Part shown: piece after piece, positions 41,316-48,998 of the stretch | Layout of the letters: each line of letters starts with the position of its first letter | Position numbering within the stretch: the first letter of the stretch is position 1 | From: Streptomyces lincolnensis | Lineage (GTDB): Bacteria; Actinomycetota; Actinomycetes; Streptomycetales; Streptomycetaceae | Direction of reading: 5' to 3' | Length of the DNA stretch: 64,000 nt | Assembly: GCF_001685355.1 (NCBI RefSeq) | Contig: NZ_CP016438.1 | Location: 3,038,001-3,102,000 of the forward strand | Program-made: the position numbers and the translations under genes | Notes under the pieces: generated by a model | What the model saw: the letters and a program-made list of their open reading frames with translations, nothing else | What the model was told of the DNA's origin: nothing | The model's database searches: none

Positions 41316-41546
41316 TCACTCGTCGTCGCGGCCACCGGCCGAGGCGTCGTGCCACTTGGGGTCGTTCTCCCACTCCAGGTTGCGCTCACGGGCCGTCTGC
41401 ATCGCGTGCTCGGCCTCCTTGCGGGTGGCGTACGGACCGAAGCGGTCCTTGGCCGGGCACTCGGGACCTTCCTCGACCTTCTTGTGCTGGAGGCAGTAGT
41501 ACCACTCCCCCGGCTTGCCGACCGTGCGCTTCTTGAACAGGGCCAT
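41316..41546 (-). CDS. Small conserved protein (76 residues)
   Basis: Starts with [18 protein letters not shown], followed by [23 protein letters not shown] and an acidic, Trp-containing tail. The [10 protein letters not shown] stretch resembles the SPOR-type strand-helix pattern often used for display or binding modules. Three cysteines (CLQH... and CPAK) might bind metal. An excellent AGAGGAGC ribosome site decides the start. It is divergent from map and convergent with the MFS exporter, eight bases apart. Function is unknown. Confidence 0.75.
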   Translation of the reverse strand: MALFKKRTVGKPGEWYYCLQHKKVEEGPECPAKDRFGPYATRKEAEHAMQTARERNLEWENDPKWHDASAGGRDDE

Positions 41547-41591
41547 GACCAGCTCCTCTCGCCACCGACATCTTCCCCGATGCCCGCTGGT

Positions 41592-41604
41592 TAGACTCGC
41601 TGCC
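41592..41604 (+). promoter_or_regulatory. Leaderless promoter of map
   Basis: TAGACT (41592-41597) sits 7 bp before the map ATG with no Shine-Dalgarno, so transcription probably starts at the A of the start codon. Confidence 0.6.
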
Positions 41605-42462
41605 ATGTCTGGCCAGTCGCTGCTCGTACCAGGGGAGCTGTCTCCCACCCGTTCCGTACCCGGCAACATCCGCCGGCCCGAGTACGTCGGCAAGCCCGCG
41701 CCGACGCCGTACACCGGGCCGGAGGTGCAGACGCCCGAGACGGTCGAGGCGATGCGCGTGGCCGGCCGGATCGCGGCGCGGGCGATGGCGGAGGCGGCGA
41801 AGCTGATCGCGCCGGGGGTCACCACCGACGAGCTGGACAGGGTGGCGCACGAGTACATGTGCGACCACGGCGCCTACCCCTCGACGCTCGGCTACCGCGG
41901 GTACCCGAAGTCGCTGTGCTCCTCCGTCAACGAGGTGATCTGCCACGGCATCCCGGACTCGACCGTGCTGCGGGACGGGGACATCGTCAACCTCGACGTG
42001 ACCGCGTACATCGGCGGGGTGCACGGCGACAACAACGCGACCTACCTGGTCGGGGACGTGGACGAGGAGAGCCGGCTGCTGGTCGAGCGGACGCGGGAGT
42101 CGCTCAGCCGCGCGATCAAAGCGGTCAGGCCCGGCCGGCAGATCAACATCATCGGGCGGGTCATCGAGTCGTACGCGAAGCGGTTCGGCTACGGCGTGGT
42201 CCGCGACTTCACCGGCCACGGCATCAACTCGTCCTTCCACTCCGGCCTGATCGTCCCGCACTACGACAGCCCGCACGCGACGACCGTCATCCAGCCCGGG
42301 ATGACCTTCACGATCGAGCCGATGCTGACGCTCGGCACCCACGAGTACGACATGTGGGACGACGGCTGGACGGTCGTGACGAAGGACCGCAGGCGCACGG
42401 CCCAGTTCGAGCACACGCTGGTGGTGACGGAGTCGGGGGCGGAGATCCTCACGCTGCCGTAG
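41605..42462 (+). CDS. map: Methionine aminopeptidase, type I
   Basis: Cytoplasmic dimetal enzyme removing N-terminal methionine, 285 residues, including an N-terminal extension of about 35 residues with the [11 protein letters not shown]3-binding-like motif of actinobacterial MapB-type enzymes. Metal ligands are Asp in [15 protein letters not shown] (both), His in [11 protein letters not shown], Glu in FTIEPML and Glu in QFEHTLVVT; the substrate His is in VICHGIP. The start is fixed by the leaderless promoter. Streptomyces carries more than one map gene; this is the one linked to heme oxygenase. A strong terminator follows. Confidence 0.96.
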   Translation: MSGQSLLVPGELSPTRSVPGNIRRPEYVGKPAPTPYTGPEVQTPETVEAMRVAGRIAARAMAEAAKLIAPGVTTDELDRVAHEYMCDHGAYPSTLGYRGYPKSLCSSVNEVICHGIPDSTVLRDGDIVNLDVTAYIGGVHGDNNATYLVGDVDEESRLLVERTRESLSRAIKAVRPGRQINIIGRVIESYAKRFGYGVVRDFTGHGINSSFHSGLIVPHYDSPHATTVIQPGMTFTIEPMLTLGTHEYDMWDDGWTVVTKDRRRTAQFEHTLVVTESGAEILTLP

Positions 42463-42480
42463 TCCGCACACCTCTCTCAT

Positions 42481-42510
42481 GGCCCGCTCTCCTCGGAGGG
42501 CGGGCCTTTT
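42481..42510 (+). terminator. Terminator of map
   Basis: A 12-bp stem with one non-Watson-Crick pair (42481-42492 with 42495-42506, tight loop) is followed by TTTT at 42507-42510. Confidence 0.85.
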
Positions 42511-42527
42511 GCCGCTCCGGTAGGTTT

Positions 42528-42560
42528 TTACCGACAGGCTGTCGGATAAGTTACCGACAG
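42528..42560. promoter_or_regulatory. TTACCGACAG repeats upstream of the heme oxygenase promoter
   Basis: TTACCGACAG occurs at 42528-42537 and 42551-42560. The first copy is part of the palindrome CCGACA-ggc-TGTCGG (42531-42545). They lie just upstream of the -35 and are distinct from the iron box, suggesting a second regulator, possibly heme-responsive. Confidence 0.5.
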
Positions 42561-42575
42561 AGAGTCGACAAAGCA

Positions 42576-42603
42576 TTGACTTAGGCAAGCCTAACCATAG
42601 AAA
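42576..42603 (+). promoter_or_regulatory. Iron-regulated promoter with iron box (DmdR/IdeR type)
   Basis: TTGACT (42576-42581) and TAGAAA (42598-42603) with 16-bp spacing form the promoter. The palindrome TTAGGC-AA-GCCTAA (42581-42594) occupies the spacer, so a bound iron repressor would block RNA polymerase. It matches the core of the actinobacterial iron-box consensus. Confidence 0.85.
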
Positions 42604-42612
42604 ATCTGGGCC

Positions 42613-43260
42613 ATGGACTCCTTCTCGACAGTCATCCGCACCGCCTCCCACGAGCAGCACGTGGAAGCGGAGACCTCGACGTTCATGAGCGATCTGCTCG
42701 GGGGACGGCTCGGCGTCGACGCGTACGCGCGCTACACCGAGCAGCTGTGGTTCGTCTACGAGGCGCTGGAGACGGGGGCCGAGCGGCTGGCGTCGGATCC
42801 GGTGGCCGGGCCGTTCATCCAGCCGGAGCTGTTCCGGCTGAGCGCGCTGGAGCGCGACCTGACGCATCTGCGGGGTGCCGACTGGCGGGCGGGGCTGTCC
42901 GCGCTGCCGGCGACCCGGGCGTACGCGGACCGGGTGCGCGAGTGCGCCGAGCGGTGGCCGGGCGGTTACGTCGCCCACCACTACACGCGCTATCTCGGGG
43001 ACCTCTCCGGCGGCCAGATCATCCGCGACAAGGCGGAGAAGACCTGGGGCTTCGAGAAGAAGGGCGACGGCGTCCGCTTCTACGTCTTCGAGGAGATCGG
43101 CAACCCCGCGGCCTTCAAGCGGGGGTACCGCGAGCTGCTGGACGCGGTGCGCGCGGACGATCTGGAGAAGCAGCGGGTCGTGGCGGAGTGCAAGAAGGCG
43201 TTCACCCTCAATACGGCCGTCTTCATGGCGCTGGGCGAGGAGTTCCGGCTCAGCGCCTGA
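42613..43260 (+). CDS. hmuO: Heme oxygenase
   Basis: Cytoplasmic enzyme of 215 residues opening heme to biliverdin, CO and iron. The proximal ligand is in SHEQHVEAETSTFMSDLL (His16 by alignment with HmuO) and the distal helix has HYTRYLGDLSGGQII with the flexible glycines. It starts only about 10 bp after the -10 box, with little room for a ribosome site, and is under a clear iron box. Context (heme permease, EfeUOB) indicates iron recovery from heme during starvation. Confidence 0.95.
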   Translation: MDSFSTVIRTASHEQHVEAETSTFMSDLLGGRLGVDAYARYTEQLWFVYEALETGAERLASDPVAGPFIQPELFRLSALERDLTHLRGADWRAGLSALPATRAYADRVRECAERWPGGYVAHHYTRYLGDLSGGQIIRDKAEKTWGFEKKGDGVRFYVFEEIGNPAAFKRGYRELLDAVRADDLEKQRVVAECKKAFTLNTAVFMALGEEFRLSA

Positions 43261-43266
43261 CGCTCG

Positions 43267-43911
43267 TCAGCGTTCGAGGAGGACGCGGCCGCCGACCTCC
43301 ACCCAGCCTCCCGGTTGCGGGGCGGTGAGGATCTGGGAGCCGGCGCCCTGCGTGATGTTGAGGGCGCGGCCCAGTCGGTCGGTCAGCAGGATGGCGGCCG
43401 CGCCGGTCGCCTCGTCCTCCTCGATGCCGTCGCCCCGGCCGGGAAAGGCGCGAGCCCGCACACGGCCGGCGGCCTCGTCCTCCCAAGCCCAGGCGTAGAT
43501 CCACTCCCCGGGCGGCGGCACGGGCAGGTCGTCGACCTCGGCCGCGGTGGCGTACTGCCGCAGCGTCCGCGGCGGCGCCCACTCGGCCCGCGCCTCGATC
43601 CAGCTGAACTCGCCGTCCAGCCGGGTCCCCACCACACCGGCGGGCGTGACCAGTTCGGGCACGTCCAGCAACCACGCGGTCCCGACACACGGATGCCCCG
43701 CGAACGGCAGCCGGAGCGTCGGCGTGTAGATGTCGATCACACCGCGCTCGGGATCGTCCACGAACACGGTCTCGCTGAACCCCAGCTTCCCCGCGAACAC
43801 CTGGCGCTCCTCCGGGTCCGGCATGACGGAGCCCTCCCGGACGACCCCGAGTTCGTTGCCGTACCCGCCATTCGCTCCGCAGAAGACACGGAGCACGTCG
43901 TAGTCAGTCAC
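43267..43911 (-). CDS. PhzF-family epimerase/isomerase-like protein
   Basis: A 214-residue protein with the PhzF diaminopimelate-epimerase-like fold: GFSETVFVDD, LPFAGHPCVGTAW and DEATGAAAILL, the last two with the conserved substrate-pocket residues. It is shorter than typical PhzF proteins (about 280), mainly by loss in the middle, and its start MTDYDVLRVFCG retains the N-terminal strand. The iron box at 43952-43967 lies between it and the heme permease gene, so iron may regulate it too. The reaction is unknown. Confidence 0.82.
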   Translation of the reverse strand: MTDYDVLRVFCGANGGYGNELGVVREGSVMPDPEERQVFAGKLGFSETVFVDDPERGVIDIYTPTLRLPFAGHPCVGTAWLLDVPELVTPAGVVGTRLDGEFSWIEARAEWAPPRTLRQYATAAEVDDLPVPPPGEWIYAWAWEDEAAGRVRARAFPGRGDGIEEDEATGAAAILLTDRLGRALNITQGAGSQILTAPQPGGWVEVGGRVLLER

Positions 43912-43951
43912 GGGGGCATTGAAGCATCGCGGGGACAGCGAGGCGCGCGAG

Positions 43952-43967
43952 GTAAGGCTAACCTAAC
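43952..43967. promoter_or_regulatory. Iron box before the heme permease gene
   Basis: GTAAGGCTAACCTAAC matches the downstream two thirds of the DmdR/IdeR consensus (AGGCTAACCTAA is exact). It lies 50 bp upstream of hmuU and 41 bp upstream of the divergent PhzF-like gene. Confidence 0.8.
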
Positions 43968-44016
43968 CAACCATCGGCCGTGTGGGCCGGACCGCGTGGA
44001 GAGGAACGGCTGCGGC

Positions 44017-45105
44017 ATGACCGTACTGGAGAAGGCCGCGCACGACGCGCCGGCCGCCGAGGCACCGCCGCGCGGACGGCACAGCGCCACCTGGCTGTTG
44101 ACCGCGGGGCTGCTCGTGGCGCTGCTGGTGCTCGTGCCGGTCGCGGCCGGGATCGGCGCATATCCGGTGCCGGTCGGGGACGTGCTCGCCTCCGTGCAGC
44201 ACCGGATCGGCCTGGGCGGCACGGAGTTGGACCGGGTCGCCGAGTCGGTGCTGTGGAACGTCCGCTTCCCCCGCATCGTCCTCGCCCTGCTCATCGGCGC
44301 CTCACTTGGCTGCGCGGGCGCGCTGATGCAGGGCGTGTTCGGCAACCCGCTCGCCGAGCCGAGCACCATCGGCGTCTCGCTGGGCGCGGCGGTCGGGGCG
44401 GTCGCCTCGATCTCGCTCGGCCTGTCCTTCCTCGGCACGTGGACCCTCCCGGCGATGGCCTTCGTCGCCGGCCTCGGCACGGTCCTGCTGGTGTACGCGA
44501 TGTCCCGTTCCGCCGGCCGTACCGAGGTCGTGACCCTGATCCTCATGGGCATCGCCGTGAACGCCTTCGCCGGCGCGCTCATCGGCCTCTTCATCTTCCT
44601 CGCCGACACCGCCGCGGTGAACCAGATCACCTTCTGGCAGCTGGGCTCCCTCGCCCAGTCCACCTGGCCGAAGGTGCTCGCCGTGCTGCCCTGCGCGACA
44701 CTCGGACTCCTCGTCGCGCCCCTGTACGCCCGCCGCCTCGACCTCCTCGCCCTCGGCGACCGCCCCGCCCGCCACCTCGGCGTCGACGTCGAGCGGCTCC
44801 GCATCCTGCTGATGTTCGTCGTCGCCCTCCTGACAGCCGCGGCGGTGAGCGTCTCCGGCGTCATCGGTTTCGTCGGCCTCGTCGTCCCCCACCTCCTGCG
44901 CATGGTCGCGGGGCCCGGCCATCGCTTCCTCATCCCCGGCAGCGCGCTGGGCGGAGCGGTGGTGTTGCTCGCGGCGGATCTTGCGGCCCGGACCGTCGCC
45001 GCGCCCGCGGAGTTGCCGCTCGGTGTCCTTACGGCGCTTCTCGGCAGCCCGTTCTTCTTCTGGCTCCTGCGGAGGACACGGCGACGGCAAGGGGGGTGGG
45101 CCTAG
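44017..45105 (+). CDS. hmuU: Heme/siderophore ABC permease, FecCD family
   Basis: Integral membrane permease of 362 residues with about ten helices. Family landmarks are VRFPRIVLALLIGASLGCAGALMQG, NPLAEPSTIGVSLGA, WQLGSLAQSTW and GFVGLVVPHLLRM, the last contacting the ATPase. The assignment to heme import, and not to a siderophore, is inferred from heme oxygenase nearby and the ATPase type. No substrate-binding protein gene adjoins it. The ATG at 44017 has GGAGAGGA upstream. It is separated from its ATPase gene by about 500 bp of repeat DNA. Confidence 0.9.
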   Translation: MTVLEKAAHDAPAAEAPPRGRHSATWLLTAGLLVALLVLVPVAAGIGAYPVPVGDVLASVQHRIGLGGTELDRVAESVLWNVRFPRIVLALLIGASLGCAGALMQGVFGNPLAEPSTIGVSLGAAVGAVASISLGLSFLGTWTLPAMAFVAGLGTVLLVYAMSRSAGRTEVVTLILMGIAVNAFAGALIGLFIFLADTAAVNQITFWQLGSLAQSTWPKVLAVLPCATLGLLVAPLYARRLDLLALGDRPARHLGVDVERLRILLMFVVALLTAAAVSVSGVIGFVGLVVPHLLRMVAGPGHRFLIPGSALGGAVVLLAADLAARTVAAPAELPLGVLTALLGSPFFFWLLRRTRRRQGGWA

Positions 45106-45130
45106 CGCTCGTGTCGTCTGCGGGTGGGCT

Positions 45131-45218
45131 GTGCGGGTTTCGCCTTCTGGGGTGCCTTGTTCGGTCGTATGGCGGGTGCGGGTTTGTTGTGGCTGGTCGC
45201 GCAGTTCCCCGCGCCCCT
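45131..45218 (+). repeat. Family A 88-bp module (copy 2a)
   Basis: First of two direct 88-bp units between hmuU and hmuV, very similar to 6413-6500 and 45248-45335. It starts 25 bp after the hmuU stop. Confidence 0.85.
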
Positions 45219-45247
45219 GGGGTGGGTGCGGTTGCCGTTGGTTGGTC

Positions 45248-45335
45248 GTGCGGGTTTCGCCGTTTGGGGTGCCTTGTTCGGTCGTATGGCGGGTGCGGGT
45301 TCGTTGTGGCTGGTCGCGCAGTTCCCCGCGCCCCT
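45248..45335 (+). repeat. Family A 88-bp module (copy 2b)
   Basis: Second direct unit, nearly identical to 45131-45218 over the GGTGCCTTGTTCGGTCGTAT core and the GCGCAGTTCCCCGCGCCCCT end; 29 bp separate the two units. Confidence 0.85.
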
Positions 45336-45585
45336 GGAAAGCGGAAGTCGCCGTTGGGCATGAGGTGCCCCCGGGCGGTGGGCGTCTCAGCCGCCCACCG
45401 CGGTAAGGGGACGGGGCGGGGGGTGTCCGCCCGCAGCGTCCGGCGTCCAACACGCAGCACCTCCAGGCCCGACAGCACCGCCGGACCGAGGACGGACACC
45501 CCCCGCCCCGGCCCCGACCCACAACGCGACCCTGGGCGCTACATCCACCCCCACCGGACCCGCACAACGCGCCGCGAGGCATTCA
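45336..45585 (+). repeat. Family A long-hairpin module (copy 2)
   Basis: Homologous to 6501-6750. A perfect 17-bp outer stem (45413-45429 with 45493-45509) encloses a perfect 8-bp inner stem (45438-45445 with 45479-45486). Conservation of both stems and of the loop suggests an RNA structure or a folded DNA element. The module ends 18 bp before hmuV and may affect its expression. Confidence 0.8.
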
Positions 45586-45602
45586 ACCCAAGGACCCGCA
45601 TC

Positions 45603-46424
45603 ATGAGACTGCTCCGCCCCCGCCCCACACCCCCACCCCCCTCCACACCCGGAGACGTCCTCGCCGAAGCCGAGGGGCTGTGGCTCCGGCTCGGCGGCCG
45701 TGAGGTGCTGCAAGGCGTCGACGTCACGGCCCGCGCCGGCGAGGTGCTCGCGCTGGTCGGGCCGAACGGGGCCGGAAAGTCGACGCTTCTCGGCGCGCTC
45801 GCGGCGGATCTCCCGCCCGCCGGCGGAACGGTTCGTATCCTCGGCAGACCCGCCGCAGAGTGGTCCACGCCCGAACTCGCCCTGCGGCGGGCCGTGTTGC
45901 CGCAGTCGGCCACGCTGTCGTTCCCCTTCGCGGTGGAAGAGGTGGTGCGGATGGGCCGCGCCCCCTGGGTCGCGGTGAACCCGGACGACGACGACCGAGC
46001 CGTGGCGGAGGCGATGGCGGCGACCGAGGTGACCCGGTTCGCCGCGCGGCCGTTCTCCGCGCTCAGTGGCGGCGAGCGGGCACGGGTCGCCCTGGCCCGG
46101 GTACTGGCGCAGCGCGCCCCGCTGCTGCTGCTGGACGAGCCGACCGCGGCACTGGACCTCAAGCATCAGGAGCTGGTGCTGCGGGTGTGCCGGGAGCGGG
46201 CACGGGCCGGCGACGCGGTGGTGGTCGTGCTGCACGATCTGGGCCTCGCGGCGGCGTACGCGCATCGCGTGGCGATCCTGCACGCGGGCCGGGTGGCGGC
46301 GGACGGACCGCCGCAGGAGGTGTTCTCGGGGCGGCTTCTCACGGAGGTCTACGACCAGCCCGTGGAGGTGCTGCCGCATCCGCGGACGGGAGCCCTGCTG
46401 GTGACCCCCGAGCGGAACCTTTGA
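45603..46424 (+). CDS. hmuV: Heme ABC transporter ATPase HmuV
   Basis: Cytoplasmic ATPase of 273 residues: Walker A LVGPNGAGKSTLLGAL near residue 50, the Q-loop in LPQSATLSFPF, signature LSGGERARVALARVLAQ, Walker B LLLLDEPTAALD and the H-loop VVVLHDLGLAA. The SATLSFPFAVEEVVRMGR segment is characteristic of the heme-import (HmuV) branch. A Pro-rich N-terminal extension precedes it. AAGGA nine bases upstream supports the ATG. It should pair with the HmuU permease upstream, despite the intervening repeats. Confidence 0.9.
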   Translation: MRLLRPRPTPPPPSTPGDVLAEAEGLWLRLGGREVLQGVDVTARAGEVLALVGPNGAGKSTLLGALAADLPPAGGTVRILGRPAAEWSTPELALRRAVLPQSATLSFPFAVEEVVRMGRAPWVAVNPDDDDRAVAEAMAATEVTRFAARPFSALSGGERARVALARVLAQRAPLLLLDEPTAALDLKHQELVLRVCRERARAGDAVVVVLHDLGLAAAYAHRVAILHAGRVAADGPPQEVFSGRLLTEVYDQPVEVLPHPRTGALLVTPERNL

Positions 46425-46477
46425 ATGTCCTTTGACCGTCTCTTGGTGTCGCTTTTGAGACATGTACAGGTATGACT

Positions 46478-46511
46478 CAGGTAAGCCTCAGATAAGTTAG
46501 GCCAGCCTTGC
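46478..46511 (+). promoter_or_regulatory. Two iron-box-like sites before efeO
   Basis: TCAGGTAAGCCTCA (46478-46491) and GTTAGGCCAGCCTTG (46495-46509) both resemble imperfect iron boxes and lie 55-90 bp before the efeO start. Two dimers side by side would suit the usual DmdR/IdeR binding mode. Confidence 0.65.
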
Positions 46512-46564
46512 CCCGCCGCGTGATAGCCGTCACGCGGCTTTTCAGCCAGTACCAGGAGACCGAA

Positions 46565-47716
46565 GTGCGCCCCTCAAGACTCACCGCCATCACCGCCACC
46601 GCAGCGGTGGCGGCCCTGACCGCACTGACGGGCTGCACCGAGAAGAGCAGCGGCGGGAGCGGCGACCGGGTGATCGACGTGACGGCCACGGACAGCAAGT
46701 GCGAGGTCTCCAAGAAGGAGTTCCCGGCCGGGCACGTCGAACTGGCGATCGAGAACAAGGGCTCCAAGGTCACCGAGGTCTACATCCTGTTCCCCGACGA
46801 CCGGATCGTCACCGAGCGCGAGAACATCGGCCCCGGCACCAAGCAGAAGGTCACCGCCGAGGTGAAGGCCGGCGACTACACGATCGCGTGCAAGCCGGGC
46901 ATGAAGGGCGACGGCATACGCCAGGCCGTCAAGGCCACCGGCGGCGGCACGGTCGCCAAGCGCGACCCGCGTCTGGACGCGGCCGTGGCCGCCTACCGCA
47001 AGTACGCGCAGCAGCAGGCCGACGAGACGCTGCCGAAGACGCAGGTGTTCGCCGACGCGGTCAAGGACGGCGACATCGAGGCCGCGAAGAAGGCCTACGC
47101 CCCTTCCCGTATCGGCTGGGAGCGCACCGAGCCGGTCGCCGAGTCCTTCGGTGACATCGACCCGAAGGTCGACGTCCGCGCGGACGGCCTGGAGGCGGGC
47201 CAGAAGTGGACCGGCTGGCACCGGCTGGAGAAGTCCCTCTGGCAGGACAAGAAGATCACCGCCGAGGACAAGACCCTCGCCGACCAGCTGATCACCGACC
47301 TCAAGGACTGGCAGAAGCGGGTCGGCAAGGCCGAGATCACCCCGACCTCGATGGCCAACGGCGCCAAGGAACTCCTCGACGAGGTCGCCACCGGCAAGGT
47401 CACCGGCGAGGAGGAGCGCTACTCGCACACCGACCTCGTCGACTTCAAGGCCAACGTCGAGGGCGCCGAGGAGTCGTACGAGCTCCTGAAGCCGGTGGCC
47501 AAGGAGAACGACCCGGCCCTGGTCGCCGAGCTGGACAAGCAGTTCGCGGCGCTTAACGCACTGCTGGACAAGTACCGCGCGGACAAGACGTCGTACGACT
47601 TCACGTCCTACGACAAGGTCGGCGACGCCGAGCGCAAGGAGCTGTCGGACGGGGTCAACGCGCTCGCGGAGCCGCTGTCCAAGCTCGCCGCCGCCGTGGC
47701 GACGAAGTCCTCCTGA
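46565..47716 (+). CDS. efeO: Iron-uptake lipoprotein EfeO
   Basis: Exported lipoprotein of 383 residues. The signal ends at the lipobox LTGC (Cys near residue 24), followed by a cupredoxin-like domain (SKCEVSKKEFPAGHVELAI to about residue 130) and an M75/imelysin-type helical domain with the metal-binding HxxE motif in GWHRLEKSLW. EfeO delivers iron to the EfeU permease. A GTG start at 46565 follows CAGGAGA. It is first in efeO-efeB-efeU plus a lipoprotein, under iron-box control. Confidence 0.93.
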   Translation: MRPSRLTAITATAAVAALTALTGCTEKSSGGSGDRVIDVTATDSKCEVSKKEFPAGHVELAIENKGSKVTEVYILFPDDRIVTERENIGPGTKQKVTAEVKAGDYTIACKPGMKGDGIRQAVKATGGGTVAKRDPRLDAAVAAYRKYAQQQADETLPKTQVFADAVKDGDIEAAKKAYAPSRIGWERTEPVAESFGDIDPKVDVRADGLEAGQKWTGWHRLEKSLWQDKKITAEDKTLADQLITDLKDWQKRVGKAEITPTSMANGAKELLDEVATGKVTGEEERYSHTDLVDFKANVEGAEESYELLKPVAKENDPALVAELDKQFAALNALLDKYRADKTSYDFTSYDKVGDAERKELSDGVNALAEPLSKLAAAVATKSS

Positions 47717-47726
47717 GGCAGGGGCC

Positions 47727-48995
47727 ATGACGGAATCGCAATCCGAATCGCCATCGGAGCCGGAATCGACTCCCTCGCGCCGCGCGCTGATCGGCTGGGG
47801 CGGTGCCGGGCTCGCGCTCGGTGCCGCCGCGGCCGGGGGCGCGGTCGCGATGACCCGCACCGGCGACGACATCGCCCCGACGGCCGCCGAGGCGGGCGCC
47901 GCGGTCGACTTCCACGGCGCCCATCAGGCGGGTATCGCCACGCCCGTGCAGGACAGGCTGCACTTCGCCGCGTTCGACGTGACGACGGACGACCGTGCCG
48001 CGTTCGTGCGGATGCTGAAGGACTGGACGTTGGCCGCGCGGAGGATGACCGCCGGTGCGGCGGTCGGCGAGGGCGCCTACGGCGGGCTGGCCGAGGCGCC
48101 GCCGGACGACACGGGCGAGGCGCTGGGTCTGAAGCCGTCGCGGCTGACGCTGACGATCGGCTTCGGGCCGTCGCTGTTCGAGAAGTTCGACCTGGCGGAC
48201 CGGCGGCCCGAGGCCCTCGTCGATCTCCCCCAGTTCGCCGGTGACAACCTCGACAGGAACCGCAGCGGCGGCGACCTGTGCGTCCAGGCCTGTGCGGACG
48301 ACCCGCAGGTCGCCGTGCACGCGATCCGCAACCTGGCCCGGATCGGCTTCGGCAAGGTCGTCATCAAGTGGTCGCAGCTCGGCTTCGGCAAGACCTCCTC
48401 GACGACGCCCGACGCCCAGACCCCGCGCAACCTGATGGGCTTCAAGGACGGCACCCGCAACATCGCGGGCACCGAGACCGGCCGGCTGAAGAAGTTCGTG
48501 TGGGTGGACGAGAAGGACGGGCCCGGCTGGATGACCGGCGGGTCCTATCTCGTCGCCCGCCGCATCCGTATGCACATCGAGACCTGGGACCGCACCTCGC
48601 TCCAGGAGCAGGAGGACATCTTCGGCCGGGACAAGGGCGAGGGAGCGCCCGTCGGCAAGGCGAAGGAGCGCGACGAGCCGTTCCTGAAGGCGATGCTGCC
48701 CGACGCGCACGTCCGGCTCGCGCACCCCGAGTCCAACCACGGGGCGACGATCCTGCGCCGCGGCTACTCCTTCACCGACGGCACGGACGGCCTCGGCCGG
48801 CTGGACGCGGGCCTGTTCTTCCTGGCGTACCAGAGGGACGTACGCGAGGGCTTCATCCGGATCCAGCGCAACCTGGCCCTGGACTCGCTCAACGAGTACA
48901 TCCAGCACGTGGGTTCGGCGGTGTTCGCGGTCCCGCCCGGGGTCCGCGACCAGGACGACTGGTGGGGCAGCACGCTGTTCTCCGGGGAGGCGTAG
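47727..48995 (+). CDS. efeB: Tat-exported DyP-type heme peroxidase EfeB/DtpA
   Basis: Extracytoplasmic heme peroxidase of 422 residues. The Tat signal SRRALIGWGGAG (residues about 17-28) is followed by a long Ala/Gly-rich h-region. DyP motifs are present: GFKDGTRNI with the catalytic Asp, and the proximal His in HPESNHGATILRRGYSF. Related proteins act with EfeU/EfeO in iron uptake, and the Streptomyces homologue DtpA also takes part in copper-enzyme maturation. It starts 10 bp after efeO and four bases before efeU, so the operon is tight. Confidence 0.94.
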   Translation: MTESQSESPSEPESTPSRRALIGWGGAGLALGAAAAGGAVAMTRTGDDIAPTAAEAGAAVDFHGAHQAGIATPVQDRLHFAAFDVTTDDRAAFVRMLKDWTLAARRMTAGAAVGEGAYGGLAEAPPDDTGEALGLKPSRLTLTIGFGPSLFEKFDLADRRPEALVDLPQFAGDNLDRNRSGGDLCVQACADDPQVAVHAIRNLARIGFGKVVIKWSQLGFGKTSSTTPDAQTPRNLMGFKDGTRNIAGTETGRLKKFVWVDEKDGPGWMTGGSYLVARRIRMHIETWDRTSLQEQEDIFGRDKGEGAPVGKAKERDEPFLKAMLPDAHVRLAHPESNHGATILRRGYSFTDGTDGLGRLDAGLFFLAYQRDVREGFIRIQRNLALDSLNEYIQHVGSAVFAVPPGVRDQDDWWGSTLFSGEA

Positions 48996-48998
48996 CCC

